Assembly (NCBI GenBank): GCA_017524615.1
Contig: JAFXVJ010000007.1
Location: 1 to 64,000, forward strand
Origin: Clostridia bacterium
GTDB taxonomy: Bacteria > Bacillota > Clostridia > Christensenellales > Aristaeellaceae
Direction of reading: 5' to 3'
DNA length: 64,000 nt
The notes beneath the pieces are model-generated. The model saw nothing but the letters and a program-made list of their open reading frames with translations, had not been told where the DNA came from and made no database searches. Positions 1 to 9,700 of this stretch are shown here, piece after piece. Numbering within the stretch: the stretch's first letter is position 1; every line of letters starts with the position of its first letter. The position numbers and the translations under genes were made by a program.

Positions 1-1
1 C

Positions 2-1054
2 TTTCAGGAGCTCTGTGAAGATGCGCCGCTGTTTTCCACCCCGAAGGAGGGCATGGCCCTGCGATGCGAGGGCTGCCGCGCCCTGAAAAAGGATGGCTGG
101 TACTATCTCTTCTTTATCGACATTCCCGCCGGCGGCATCAGACGGGAGCTCTGTTACCGCGCAAAGGACATCCGCGGCCCCTACGAACACCGGATTGCGG
201 CGCAGAGCAAGTCCGGCTGGCGAAACATAGGCGTTGCGCAGGGCATGCCGATAGAAACGCCCGAGGGGGATTGGTATATCATCCTCTTCGGCGACTGCGG
301 CGCCGTGGGCCGCATTCCTTTCCTCTATCCCATGACCTGGGAAGACGGCTGGCCTGTGATCGGCGCGGGCGCGGGCATGCGCCTGACGTACGAGGTGAAC
401 ATGGAGGAAAGGGGCGAAAACGTCCTGGTCCACAGCGACAGTTTCGACCACGGGAAGAACCGGCTGGCGCTTTGGTGGCAGTGGAACCACAATCCGGACG
501 ACGATGCCTGGTCCTTTACCAGCCGGCCGGGCTGGCTGCGGCTCTGCGGCGCACCTGCGAAGGGCCTGATGGACGCGAAGAACACGCTGTCTCAGCGCAC
601 CTGCGGCCCGGGCTGCACCTTTACGGTAGAAATGGATGCCGCCGGTCTTGCGCCGGGCGGTTTTGGGGGGCTGGCAGCCCTGCAGTTCAGCTGCGCCATG
701 ATCGGCGTGGAGGCCGGACGGGACGGCAGATTTCGGGTGCTGACTGCCCGGCGGGACGCCCCGCGTGGGATGCCCGGCGGTCCGCAGCTGCCTCCGGGCC
801 CTCAGTATGAGTTGGATTCCGCGCCGCTGCCTGACGGTCACGTCTTTTTGCGGGCGGATTTTGACTTCCGGGACGCGGCGGACACGGTGGTCTTCTCCTG
901 GTCGCCGGATGCTTTGCGCTGGAACACCCTGGGCGGGCCGGAGAAGGTCTCCTTCGACCTGCGCTATTTTGTGGGCACGAGAGCCGCGCTGTTCTGCTAC
1001 GGCGGCGGCTGGGTGGATTTCCGCAATTTCAAAGCGGAGGAACAAAAAGATTGA
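2..1054 (+). CDS. Glycoside hydrolase family 43 enzyme, C-terminal part (5' cut by window)
   Basis: The frame is open to the left edge of the window, so the true start lies outside and only about 350 C-terminal residues are visible. The first third carries features of a GH43 five-bladed propeller, such as the segments KKDGWYYLFF and GDWYIILFGDCGAVGR and the closing blade WEDGWPVIG. The rest resembles the C-terminal beta-sandwich of GH43 beta-xylosidases and arabinofuranosidases, with LWWQWNHNPDD and SRPGWLRL typical of that region. No signal peptide can be judged. The likely role is removal of xylose or arabinose from plant oligosaccharides, but the subfamily and substrate are inferred. The next gene starts 2 bases after the stop, so the two are probably co-transcribed. 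Confidence 0.85.
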   Translation, partial: FQELCEDAPLFSTPKEGMALRCEGCRALKKDGWYYLFFIDIPAGGIRRELCYRAKDIRGPYEHRIAAQSKSGWRNIGVAQGMPIETPEGDWYIILFGDCGAVGRIPFLYPMTWEDGWPVIGAGAGMRLTYEVNMEERGENVLVHSDSFDHGKNRLALWWQWNHNPDDDAWSFTSRPGWLRLCGAPAKGLMDAKNTLSQRTCGPGCTFTVEMDAAGLAPGGFGGLAALQFSCAMIGVEAGRDGRFRVLTARRDAPRGMPGGPQLPPGPQYELDSAPLPDGHVFLRADFDFRDAADTVVFSWSPDALRWNTLGGPEKVSFDLRYFVGTRAALFCYGGGWVDFRNFKAEEQKD

Positions 1055-1055
1055 A

Positions 1056-1292
1056 ATGAAAAGCATTCTGATTGCCGATACCACCCGGGAAGAGCGGGAG
1101 CAGATCGTCGCCGAGTCCATCGGCAACATCGACGGCCTGTGCGACGGATGCAGCCCGGGGCTGATCGAAATGTACCAGGAATATATCGACGGGCACAAAG
1201 AACTGCGTGAAATCAACATGGAGTTCAACGCCCGGTACACCCGCGGCGCGGCAGGGCCGGACAGGGAAGGATGCAGCTGGTCAAAAGAATGA
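1056..1292 (+). CDS. Small conserved protein of unknown function (78 aa)
   Basis: The start follows the GH43 stop directly; a GGAGG lies 15 bases upstream, slightly far for an ideal ribosome site. The product is acidic and soluble, with the segments DTTREEREQIVAESIGNIDG and CDGCSPGLIEMYQEYIDG. I recognise this as a small protein recurring in Clostridia. I know of no demonstrated function, and names seen for such proteins in public annotation should not be trusted. The CDGC pair could bind metal or form a disulfide, but that is inference. There is no signal peptide or membrane segment. Confidence 0.7.
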   Translation: MKSILIADTTREEREQIVAESIGNIDGLCDGCSPGLIEMYQEYIDGHKELREINMEFNARYTRGAAGPDREGCSWSKE

Positions 1293-1418
1293 AACCGGTC
1301 TTTGTCAGGCTATAAGCATCGTCCTAAAGAAATGGAGGCTTAGCATGAAACAAATCAGGAAGACGGGGTGACAAACCCTGCTGATCCTATTTGGCGTGCG
1401 TCCTTCTTTGCCTGCTAT

Positions 1419-2021
1419 TCACGGATTTCCTGCGGCAGTCTCTTTGACGGCGTCTTCTTCAGGAACAGCCGCTGTCCGGACAGCCTCGTGATATTTTTTC
1501 TCAAACCGGAACATGCCGCCGCCCTCTTCATAGGCTTCTTCCTCGCCGGTTTCCGGGTCGTGCGGATCAGGATGATGGCTGTGAAAGAACTCGACAATAT
1601 GGAAGCCGCATTTGTTGACGTAGAAATGGATGTTCCGCGTCTCAAAGTACGGCGTGCAGGTTTCCCAGACCTTCGTATCCGGATACAGGCGTTCCACTTC
1701 CTGCCACGCGGCATATCCGATCCCTTTGCTGTGGGCTTCGGGATTCACAAACAGCAGATCTAGATGATTGTGCTGCGTTTCTTCGTTGATCTGCAGCACG
1801 ACGCCGCCGACGGTCTGCCCGTCCTCCCGGATACGGTAAGCCACGCCGTCGCGGATGCAGCGCTGTATCGTCTCCCGGGAGATGATATCGCCTTCCTCCT
1901 CGTAATGGTCGTCGCGCAAGCCGAATTCTTCTATCGCACCGTATTTGAACGCGCGCTGGTTGTCCAGAATGAACTGCTCCCGGTCGTCGTCGGTTAATTT
2001 CGTCAGGGTGATTTTTGCCAT
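1419..2021 (-). CDS. GNAT family N-acetyltransferase
   Basis: The predicted 200-residue product shows a GNAT core: the strand VGGVVLQINEETQHNHLDLL, then LFVNPEAHSKGIGYAAWQEV. The latter fits the acetyl-CoA pyrophosphate-binding motif (GxG form: SKGIGYAA). ETRNIHFYVNKCGFHIVEF near the C-terminus is the usual last helix and strand. The start at 2021 was chosen over upstream in-frame codons because a GGAGGG lies at the right distance. The C-terminal 30 residues are Glu/Ala rich and probably disordered. The acceptor substrate cannot be told from sequence. It is transcribed toward the GH43 cluster, with no shared operon. Confidence 0.85.
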   Translation of the reverse strand: MAKITLTKLTDDDREQFILDNQRAFKYGAIEEFGLRDDHYEEEGDIISRETIQRCIRDGVAYRIREDGQTVGGVVLQINEETQHNHLDLLFVNPEAHSKGIGYAAWQEVERLYPDTKVWETCTPYFETRNIHFYVNKCGFHIVEFFHSHHPDPHDPETGEEEAYEEGGGMFRFEKKYHEAVRTAAVPEEDAVKETAAGNP

Positions 2022-2290
2022 GTTCAGGCCCTCCTTCATAAAAGAATGCTCGGCAACAAAAAGGCTGTGCGTCCTTTGTTCCGAGCTCACCCGGCATCTT
2101 ATCCGACAGGCGGCCTGCAAAGCTTAAGCCTTACGATCCCCTACGCTACGGCGTACTGTCCTCCGATGACCGATATGCTGTTCAGGCTGTATTATCGCAT
2201 ATTCCTGCTGAAATGGCAAGGATTTGTTTCCGGACGGGGCCTGGCATTTTTTCACATGCGTTCAATCAACGCGGTCAAGAGGTTTTTTCA

Positions 2291-2319
2291 TTGCGCCGTC
2301 CCCCTGTTTCGGGTATAAT
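2291..2319 (+). promoter_or_regulatory. Promoter upstream of the ACT-domain gene
   Basis: A perfect TATAAT at 2314-2319 lies 17 bases downstream of a weak -35 (TTGCGC, 2291-2296). The leader to the start at 2480 is about 150 bases. It contains short dyads such as TCGGCG/CGCCGA, so some leader structure is possible. I recognise no known riboswitch in it. The rest of the 2022-2479 gap shows nothing else. Confidence 0.55.
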
Positions 2320-2479
2320 AACGAGGAAAGCGGAGCTTCCCGTCTCGGCGGGCCCGGATAGGTGCACGCCGAGCGTTATGGAATAATGGAGAAAAACCGA
2401 AAGACTTATGCGCAGTTCGTATGGGATGAACAAGCCAAAAAGGACTCGTCAAACCGGAATTTTTGAGGAAACGTCACAG

Positions 2480-2845
2480 ATGATATTGAAGAGGATTGAG
2501 CATAATCTTACTGTTTGTAAGGTTTCAGAGAAATCAAGCATTAACATGGATGCTGATTTCTACTTTATTGGGAAGACAGATGAGGAAATATCGCTGGTGT
2601 GCAAAACGGAGGATACACCGCAGAACACAACCGAGCGGGATGACGGATGGAGAGGTTTCCGTATCCAGGGAGTTCTCGATTTTTCGTTGATCGGTATTCT
2701 GTCAAAACTGTCCGGCATACTCGCAGCGCATAAAATCGGCATCTTTGCCGTATCAACATACAACACGGATTATATCCTTGTGAAAGAAGAAAACTATGAG
2801 CAGGCGTTGACCGTTTTGGCTTCTGAAGGATATACGGTAGTATAA
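2480..2845 (+). CDS. ACT domain-containing protein (121 aa)
   Basis: The start MILKRIEHNLTVCKV fits a recurring family of small clostridial ACT proteins, preceded by GAGGAA at 9 bases; an upstream ATG at 2408 would add 24 unlikely residues. The C-terminal half, from about residue 70, has the ACT pattern: GVLDFSLIGILSKLSGILAAHKIGIFAVSTYNTDYILVKE, a beta-alpha-beta ligand-binding fold. Such stand-alone ACT proteins are thought to sense amino acids or regulate partners. No target is visible nearby. Codon use is AT-richer than the glycosidase genes. Confidence 0.8.
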   Translation: MILKRIEHNLTVCKVSEKSSINMDADFYFIGKTDEEISLVCKTEDTPQNTTERDDGWRGFRIQGVLDFSLIGILSKLSGILAAHKIGIFAVSTYNTDYILVKEENYEQALTVLASEGYTVV

Positions 2846-2952
2846 ATTTCCAGTTTGACGAGCCGATGATGAACCGGGAAACCGGAAGTTACAGTTCCCG
2901 TGGTGTGCGTCCTTCTTTCCCGGCTGATATGAAAAACACGCCGTTTTTCAAA

Positions 2953-3008
2953 TTGAAACCCTTTTTTTTCTTTGATATAATCGGGTTGTGGTTGAGGCCT
3001 GACCACAA
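2953..3008 (+). promoter_or_regulatory. Promoter and possible operator of the MerR-like gene
   Basis: TTGAAA (2953-2958), a 17-base spacer and TATAAT (2976-2981) make a strong sigma-A promoter. An inverted repeat TTGTGGT / ACCACAA (2986-2992 and 3002-3008) sits at the expected transcription start. It could be an autoregulatory site for the HTH protein encoded directly downstream; that link is inferred. Confidence 0.7.
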
Positions 3009-3034
3009 TCTGAAATGAAAAGAGGAATGGCAAA

Positions 3035-3463
3035 ATGGCATATAATTTGAACGATGTCGCAATGATCACGGGACTGACCACAAGAACACTCCGAAACTAC
3101 CTGAAGCTGGATCTGCTGACGGGAGAAAAGATTGACGGCAACTGGAGCTTTACGAACGAAGAACTGGATGCGTTTATGTCCAATCCCGCCGTGAAGCAGG
3201 CCATCAAAGCCAAGCGCAACGCCGTCGTATATGATTTTCTTTCCGCTCCCTTCAAAAAGGGGAACCGCATCTGCACGATCATGGATCTTCCCGTTTCTGA
3301 CGAAGAAGCGTTGGAAACAGCCAATTTCTTCGGTGACCTTGTTAACAAAAACGGAAGGGATATCATCTTCAAATATAACACCGAAAAAGGCTATGCCCGG
3401 TTCATTCTGGCCGGTTCAGAAGATCAGGTGGTAGATTTCATGAAGGCATATTATGAGCGATGA
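3035..3463 (+). CDS. MerR-like helix-turn-helix DNA-binding protein
   Basis: The 142-residue product begins with a MerR-type winged HTH: YNLNDVAMITGLTTRTLRNY (helix-turn-helix), followed by a short wing and the helix EELDAFMSNPAVKQAIKAKR. The remaining 85 residues have no typical MerR coiled coil and no metal-binding cysteines; they look like a small alpha/beta effector domain. The start has GAGGAA nearby. An inverted repeat over the transcription start suggests autoregulation. No obvious target operon adjoins it, unless it also controls the wall-enzyme gene at 3869. Confidence 0.75.
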   Translation: MAYNLNDVAMITGLTTRTLRNYLKLDLLTGEKIDGNWSFTNEELDAFMSNPAVKQAIKAKRNAVVYDFLSAPFKKGNRICTIMDLPVSDEEALETANFFGDLVNKNGRDIIFKYNTEKGYARFILAGSEDQVVDFMKAYYER

Positions 3464-3578
3464 ACAGGAACGCCGGAAGCTCATCTGTTATTCCCAGTGT
3501 TGCTGAATGAATACCCGTTTAATAGCGTCTCTTCGGAGGCGCTATTCGATTTGTTTATTGGGAACAGGCAATGCTCCG

Positions 3579-3777
3579 TCAAAGCTTCCATGCAGCAGTA
3601 CATTGCTTAAGTTGAATCAGCGTTTTTACAACCGTTTTGCTGATATCCCGCTGACGCTGCTCAAAAAGCTGAATCTGCCGCAGGGGAAATCCGGAATCCG
3701 ATGCCAATTCCGACTGTGACAGGCCGCAGCTTTCCTGCCGGATACGAAGTATGGTCTGCGGAGAAGCGGCCTCCTGT
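3579..3777 (-). pseudogene. Remnant of a Cro/C1-type HTH (XRE) gene
   Basis: Reading the minus strand in the frame ending at the TGA at 3579-3581 gives ILRIRQESCGLSQSELASDS and then GFPLRQIQLFEQRQRDISKT. This is a clear Cro/C1 helix-turn-helix with a typical C-terminal helix. The frame has no start codon: a TGA lies just upstream. A neighbouring frame reads FEKDGKPIMDENRR, as if a frameshift separates the two halves. The fragment also overlaps the promoter of the VanX-like gene on the other strand. It is best called a decayed regulator or antitoxin-like gene. Confidence 0.6.
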
Positions 3778-3794
3778 TTTCATCCATGATCGGC

Positions 3795-3823
3795 TTGCCA
3801 TCTTTCTCAAAAGGGTGTATAAT
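3795..3823 (+). promoter_or_regulatory. Promoter of the VanX-YkuD fusion gene
   Basis: TTGCCA (3795-3800), a 17-base spacer and a perfect TATAAT (3818-3823) lie 45 bases before the start codon. AAAAAGGAGG (3851-3860) is the ribosome site. Confidence 0.75.
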
Positions 3824-3868
3824 GATTGCAATAAATACAATGATTGCTTTAAAAAGGAGGTTCGTCCA

Positions 3869-5239
3869 ATGAACAAATGCGTGGCTCTCTTCCTGATTCT
3901 TTTCCTGGCGCTGGGCATCTTCCCTGCGTGTGCGGAAGATAACGGAATGAAATTTTCTGATGACGCTTCTGATTTCGTCCTGCTGAGCGAAGCGGTTCCC
4001 GATGCGATCCTGGAGATCCGTTATTATTCCACCTACAACTTTGTGGGCGACCGCATTGACGGCTATGAGGAGCCCATTGCCCTCCTGACAAAAGAGGCGG
4101 CGGAAGCCCTGCGCGCAGTCAGCGACGATCTGGTGGCTCGCGGTTACCGCCTGAAAATCTTCGACGCTTACCGGCCGCAGAAAGCGGTGTCCCATTTTAT
4201 GCGCTGGGCACTGGATTTTGAGGATACCCGGATGAAGCAGTATTTCTATCCCGAGCTGGAAAAGGACGTGCTGTTCCCGCTTGGATATATCGCTGAGCAT
4301 TCCGGCCACAGCCGCGGCAGCACCGTGGATCTGACCCTGTTCGATATGACTGCCGAAAAAGAAGTGGACATGGGCGGCACGTTCGATTACTTCGGCGAAC
4401 TGAGCCATCCGGATTACAAAGAGATTACAGAGGAACAGTACGCCAACCGCATGCTTTTACGGGAAGTGATGACCGCCCATGGCTTTAAGCCGCTGGCGGA
4501 GGAATGGTGGCACTTCACCCTGGAGGACGAGCCCTACCCGGACACCTATTTCACCTTCCCGGTCTGCCGGGATTCCGTCCGGCCTGCCCTCCATGCCGAT
4601 ATTCAGCACGAAGTGGATTCTCCCGCTTGGGTAGGGGCGCTTCCGGCCGCGCAGGACGCGAATCAGCTTTTTATCGTCGCCGCGCTGGGCATGGACAAGA
4701 CCACGGCCTATATTTCCATGCATCAGAAGGACGAAAACGGCACCTGGAAGCAGATCCTGTCCACACCCGGGTTCGTGGGCAAGAATGGCCTGTGCCTGGA
4801 TGCAGACCACAAGGAGGGCTGCGCTCAGACGCCCGTCGGCGTATACCATTTCAACAAAGCGTTTGGCATTGCCGCCGATCCCGGCTGCGCGCTTCCCTAC
4901 ATTCAGGTGGATGACAACACTTACTGGTCCGGCGATCCCGACCGGCAATACAACCAGATGGTCGACATCCGGGAAGTGCCTGACCTGGTGATGGACGACA
5001 GCGAGCATATCGTGGATTATGAGTACCAGTACCAGTACTGCCTGAATATCAGCTTCAACGAGGACGGCACGCCCGGCCGCGGCTCCGCGATCTTCCTGCA
5101 CTGCTTCGGGCCCCAGAAGCCTTATACAGGCGGATGCGTGGCGATCCCTGAAAACCTCATGAAATCCGTCATGTGCTCAGTCCGCGAGGATTGTGTGGTG
5201 GTGATCGACACGATGGAAAACCTCAGCGCGAGCTTCTGA
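3869..5239 (+). CDS. Secreted VanX-type D-Ala-D-Ala dipeptidase fused to an L,D-transpeptidase-like domain
   Basis: The 456-residue protein starts with a signal peptide ending near CAED (residues 1-20). Residues about 30-225 are an M15D (VanX/DdpX) dipeptidase: FDAYRPQ, the zinc-site segment SGHSRGSTVDLTLFD (His147, Asp154) and EEWWHF (Glu212, His215). Residues about 245-456 resemble a YkuD L,D-transpeptidase, with TPVGVYHF and a catalytic-type IFLHCFGPQKPYTGGCVAIP (Cys423). VanX enzymes cleave D-Ala-D-Ala; YkuD enzymes cross-link or edit peptidoglycan through a cysteine. Export would place both at the cell wall. The substrates of this fusion are inferred. The chosen start has a strong ribosome site at 8 bases. 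Confidence 0.85.
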   Translation: MNKCVALFLILFLALGIFPACAEDNGMKFSDDASDFVLLSEAVPDAILEIRYYSTYNFVGDRIDGYEEPIALLTKEAAEALRAVSDDLVARGYRLKIFDAYRPQKAVSHFMRWALDFEDTRMKQYFYPELEKDVLFPLGYIAEHSGHSRGSTVDLTLFDMTAEKEVDMGGTFDYFGELSHPDYKEITEEQYANRMLLREVMTAHGFKPLAEEWWHFTLEDEPYPDTYFTFPVCRDSVRPALHADIQHEVDSPAWVGALPAAQDANQLFIVAALGMDKTTAYISMHQKDENGTWKQILSTPGFVGKNGLCLDADHKEGCAQTPVGVYHFNKAFGIAADPGCALPYIQVDDNTYWSGDPDRQYNQMVDIREVPDLVMDDSEHIVDYEYQYQYCLNISFNEDGTPGRGSAIFLHCFGPQKPYTGGCVAIPENLMKSVMCSVREDCVVVIDTMENLSASF

Positions 5240-5382
5240 TGAACGAAGCGAGGAGCATGGCTTTTGACAGGAGCGATATTCCGGATAAGTTTTAACGTTC
5301 CTGTATGCGCAGCCAAATCCCGCCAGTGAGATTCCTGAAAATCTCTGAAATTACGGTTCATAAGGAACTTATCCTTGAGGAG

Positions 5383-5415
5383 ACCGCATAGTCTTTGTGG
5401 CTGTGCGGTTTTCCT
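5383..5415 (+). terminator. Probable intrinsic terminator
   Basis: ACCGCATAG (5383-5391) pairs with CTGTGCGGT (5401-5409), nine pairs with one G-U, followed by TTTCCTT. It lies 144 bases after the VanX-YkuD stop. The rest of the 5240-5723 gap shows nothing I can support. Confidence 0.55.
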
Positions 5416-5723
5416 TGTGCGCTCTTTTTCTCTCTTCACAAACAGTATGATCCGGAAGGATGGACAGGCATATTGCATTGAATCGTTTTTTATGCACAGC
5501 AATGGGATGCTTGCGCTTGTATCCGCCTTCATGCCTGGGTTTCTGTCATCGCGACAGGGGCGTATGTACATACCCCTGCCTGCCGGGCAGCCAGCGCCTC
5601 CGCCCGAAATGTGTTATTCAAGGATCGTTTGGACGAACGAAGCAGGATTTTCCTTTTTTTGCAGTATATATGATTGTTAGCGTCCGATGGAAAGCGGACA
5701 AATACAGAAAGGAAATGAGGACC

Positions 5724-5906
5724 ATGGAACGAATCAAGAAGATTGTATTCATGACCATCGGCTATATGGCGCTGTTCGCCTGCATTTCCTGGATCAGCGC
5801 GATCCTGAAGCAGCAGCCGTTTGTGTTTGATATCTACCTGAATCTGATCGGACCGATCCTGTGCGCAATCGCCACTGAATTTGTGCCCAAACCCAACAAG
5901 AAATGA
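5724..5906 (+). CDS. Small membrane protein (60 aa)
   Basis: MERIKKIVFMTIGYMALFAC begins a protein with two hydrophobic stretches (about residues 6-26 and 35-52) and a positively charged tail, PKPNKK. The start was placed at 5724 because AGGAA lies 9 bases upstream; an ATG at 5715 is possible. No family is recognised. A strong hairpin follows at 6007-6039, which supports it being a separate transcript. Confidence 0.55.
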   Translation: MERIKKIVFMTIGYMALFACISWISAILKQQPFVFDIYLNLIGPILCAIATEFVPKPNKK

Positions 5907-5998
5907 GGTCATTCGGTAACCGTGCGGCATTGCTCCCTTCCATGCCAGCGGATACCGGCCGGAGAGAGGATTGCATCCTGTATCAATTGACTTCGCAC

Positions 5999-6050
5999 AA
6001 AAACAGCCCCTGCATGAAGCTTGCCAGGTCATGCAGGGGCGTTGTTTTGG
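5999..6050 (+). terminator. Terminator after the small membrane protein gene
   Basis: CCCCTGCATGA (6007-6017) pairs perfectly with TCATGCAGGGG (6029-6039), flanked by A-rich and T-rich runs (AAAAACA before, GTTGTTTT after). It could work in both directions. Confidence 0.8.
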
Positions 6051-6095
6051 ATTGATTCTCATTTATCTATTTAAAATACCAAGTAAAAAAGTAAA

Positions 6096-6289
6096 ACGCT
6101 CCTGTCATCCCGAGCGGAGTGGAGCGAGAGCGGAACGAAGTCGAGGGATCTTTGAGAAACAGATTACTTCCAGCAGCATATTACCCAGTTTCCAGATCCC
6201 TCCACTCTGCTTCGCTCTCGCTCCGCTTCGGTCGGGATGACATTGTAACTTCGTCTATCTTCCTTGCCGATTTTATTTGAGGATTGTAT
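6096..6289. repeat. Hairpin-forming intergenic repeat, copy 1
   Basis: A 194-bp unit that is about 97% identical (5 visible differences) to 43967-44160. Inside it, a 48-base left arm (6104-6151, beginning GTCATCCCGAGCGGAGTGGA) is an imperfect inverted repeat of the right arm (6194-6241, ending GGTCGGGATGAC). It has no credible coding frame. It resembles a REP or MITE-like palindromic element. Between it and the next gene (6290-6664) I see nothing else I can support. Confidence 0.85.
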
Positions 6290-6664
6290 TAACCCAAATT
6301 CAAGCCCGAACTCCTGCGACAAAAGAACTTGTTGAAAGGGTTTCATCTTTTTTCATCGCAGTTTCTGTTTTATCATATTTCTGTATATTTATCCAATGTG
6401 TTGGATTGGAAACAAACAGTATCAGGACTCAGTTTGTCAACAGGATGACATTTGCGATGCAATCGGAAGGCCAGGAAAACGGAAAAGCGGATGGGCATTA
6501 TCCGGATCAATGAAACGGAATTGAGTACCATGCGCGGCGGCTTCGGCCGTTTCCGGCGGGGGAGGAGCGGCGCTCAGCAGCTTTGCGTCCCTGCCGTCCT
6601 TCGCGTGCTGTTTTTTCCGCCTGTGCGGGCGTGGATTTCCAAGGCGCGGCAGGAGAAAAGCGTG

Positions 6665-6675
6665 TATAATATAAT
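6665..6675 (+). promoter_or_regulatory. -10 region of the thioredoxin-GH2 gene
   Basis: Two overlapping TATAAT hexamers (6665-6670 and 6670-6675) lie about 36 bases before the start. No good -35 is visible at 17 bases, which would fit a promoter that needs an activator. Confidence 0.5.
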
Positions 6676-6710
6676 CGGAACAAGTTCAAATGGGAGAGGT
6701 GGATCGGCCA

Positions 6711-9700
6711 ATGAAACGGACAGGATGGATTGTTTTCATCATTGCCCTGCTGTGGATCGCGCCGTGCCTGGCGCTGTCGGAAACGGGGGCGGTGGGCCAG
6801 CCGGCCCCGGCCATTGCGCTGACCTGCGCGGACGGCAGAGAGTTTTCTCTGCAGGAAACGCTGCAGGAAAAGCGGCTGGCGGCGGTGTGCCTGTTTGGCT
6901 CCCAGTGCGGCGCCTGCCAGGCGGAACTGCGGGCGATCGAACAGGCGTATCACGCGTTCCGGGACCAGGTGGCGGTGATCGGCCTGTCCCTGGACCGCAC
7001 CTACGATACCGAAGAGGTGCTGGCTCGATTCGCCCGGGAGCAGGGCCTGACTTTTCCCCTGGGACGGGATCCCGCCCGGACAGCCCGGTTTCTTGGCATC
7101 CGCAGTTATCCGGCCCTGATGCTGGTGGATCAGAGCGGAAATGTGGTGCACGTGGAGACGGGGGCCCAGAGCAGCGACCATTACGCGCAGCTGTTCTCCC
7201 GTTACCTGGGCATTGCCTGGACCGGCACGGAATGGGACGGCGATATCGAGGCGGGCAACCATGACATCGTATCCTTGGGCAAGGAAACCGCCCGGGTGGA
7301 TTCCATTCCCTATGACAGCCTGGAAAATGCCGTCCGGGGCGCCGTGGAATATGACAAGGGAGCATCCCCCTATTATCGGCTGCTGAGCCAGACGGAATGG
7401 AAATTCGCGTATTTTGACAGCCCTGCCGCGCTGGCAGCAAGCGGGCTGGGCGCGTATTATTGCTGGGATTTTGACGATTCCGGCTGGGAGCGGATCTTCG
7501 TGCCCTCCGTGTGGCAGACGCAAGGCTACGATCATCCCATTTACACCAATACCACCCAGAAATTTGCCAAGAATTTCGGCAATACGAATGTGGGCTATCC
7601 CCGGGATCTGCCCAAGGCGCCCACGGTCTATAACCCCGTCGGCCTGTACCGCCACGCTTTTGAGGTGCCGGCGGAATGGGCGGGCAGGCGGGTGTTCATC
7701 AACCTGGAGGGGGTGGATTCCGCCTTCTATCTGTGGATCAACGGCATCCAGGCCGGCTACGCCGAAGACAGCTTCACCGCCAACGAATTCGATATCACCG
7801 AATATGTGCGGTTCGGGGAGACCAACGTGCTGACCGCCCAGGTATACCGCTGGTGCGACGGCAGCTGGATCGAGGATCAGGACATGTTCGACCTTTCCGG
7901 CATTTTCCGCGACGTGTATGTTTATGCCACGCCCCAGGTGCGGGTGCGGGATTTTTCGATCGTTCCCGATTTTGACGATACGTTTACCGACAGCATACTG
8001 AACGTGGAGGTGTTCCTGCGCAATCATACCGGCGAATCCGCGCAGTCCGCGGTTTCCCTGCGGCTGTTCGACTGTGAGGGTGGGGAAATCGCGCTGAAAG
8101 ACAACGCGCAGTCGGCCGATCTGGCCCCCGGCGAGGATAAAACGCTTTCCTTTGCCATCCCCGTATCCGCTCCCCGGAAATGGAGCGCCGAGGATCCGTA
8201 CCTGTACGCGCTGGTGCTGGAGGAAGCCGCCGAAGGAGGCACGGTGTACGAAGCGTACCGGGTGGGCTTCCGGAAAATCACCTATAAAACCACGGAAAGC
8301 GGCTGGTGGGAGGACGGCCCCACGGATCATGACCTGATCCGCATCAACGGCAAGCCCATCATGTTCCGCGGGGTGGACCGGCACGAAACCCACCCCGAGC
8401 TGGGCTATGCCCTGACCCGGGAGGTCATGGAAGAGGATATCCGCATCATGCTGGAAAACAACATCAACGCGGTGCGCACCTCCCATTATCCCAACAACCC
8501 TTATTGGTATTACCTGTGCGACCGGTACGGCATTTATGTGGTGGATGAAGCCAACATCGAATGTCATTCCAACATGATCGCGGAGAACGCGCGGCTGACC
8601 GCCTACCTGTCCACGGCCATCATCGACCGGGAATACAGCATGATCCGGCGCGACCGGAACCACGCCTGCGTGGTGATGTGGAGCCTGGGCAATGAAAACA
8701 AGAACCCGGAAATCACCCGCACCATCCTGGTGGACAGCTACCCCGACCCCGAGGGGGTGGAACGGGTGCTGCACGCATACACCAGGGACCGCCCCTGGCA
8801 TTATGAGCAGGCTCGGGACATGTACGAAACCGGCATCGACGTGCGCAGCGGCATGTATGCTCTGCCGGAAGAGCTCATTGCCCATGGCCAGGCCGACGGG
8901 CCGGTGCCGATGATCGAATGCGAATACGAGCACGCCATGGGGAATTCCGAGGGCAATTTTGATGAGTATTGGGAGGCGTACGACACCTACCGCAATTTGC
9001 AGGGCGGGTTCATCTGGGATTATATCGACCAGTCGATTTCCCTGACCGGCGAAAACGGGGAACGGTATTTCGGCTATGGCGGCGATTACGGCGAGCGGGT
9101 GCACGACAGCAATTTCTGCGCCAACGGCCTGCTGCTGCCGGACCGCACCGTGCAGCCCGAAATGGCGGAGGTGAAATACCACTACCAGCAGATCAAGTTC
9201 GCCGACGCGGACGCCGGCCACGGACTGATCCAGGTGAAGAATTTCCACCTGTTCACCGATATCCCGGATCGGTATGATGTGCATTGGGCGCTCTTGCGGA
9301 ATGATACCGTGCTTCGGGAAGGAAAAGTGGATGAAAGCCTGCTGCATATCCCCCCCGTGGATGGCACGACCAACCAGCCCGGCACGGCGCTGATCCAGCT
9401 CCCGGTTGCATGGGAGGAAGGGGATCTGCGGGCGGGATGCGCGTATTTCCTGAATATCACCGTGACCCTGAAGCAGGACGCCGGCCTGCTGAAAGCGGGC
9501 CATACGGTGGCCATCGAACAGTTTGAAATCACCCCGGACGGGGATGCGCCGCAGGAGAAAACGCCTGAAATGCCGCCGGTGGAGATGAAGCGGGCCGACG
9601 GAACGGTCACCGTTTTTGCGGGAGATTGTGCCGCCGTATTTGACGAAGCCCGGGGCATGCTGACGGGATACCGCGTGGGGGATACCGATCTGATCGTGCC

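Noticed and set aside
6164-6346. Short frames inside the hairpin repeats
   Set aside because: They come from the palindromic arms and are not conserved as proteins between the two copies.
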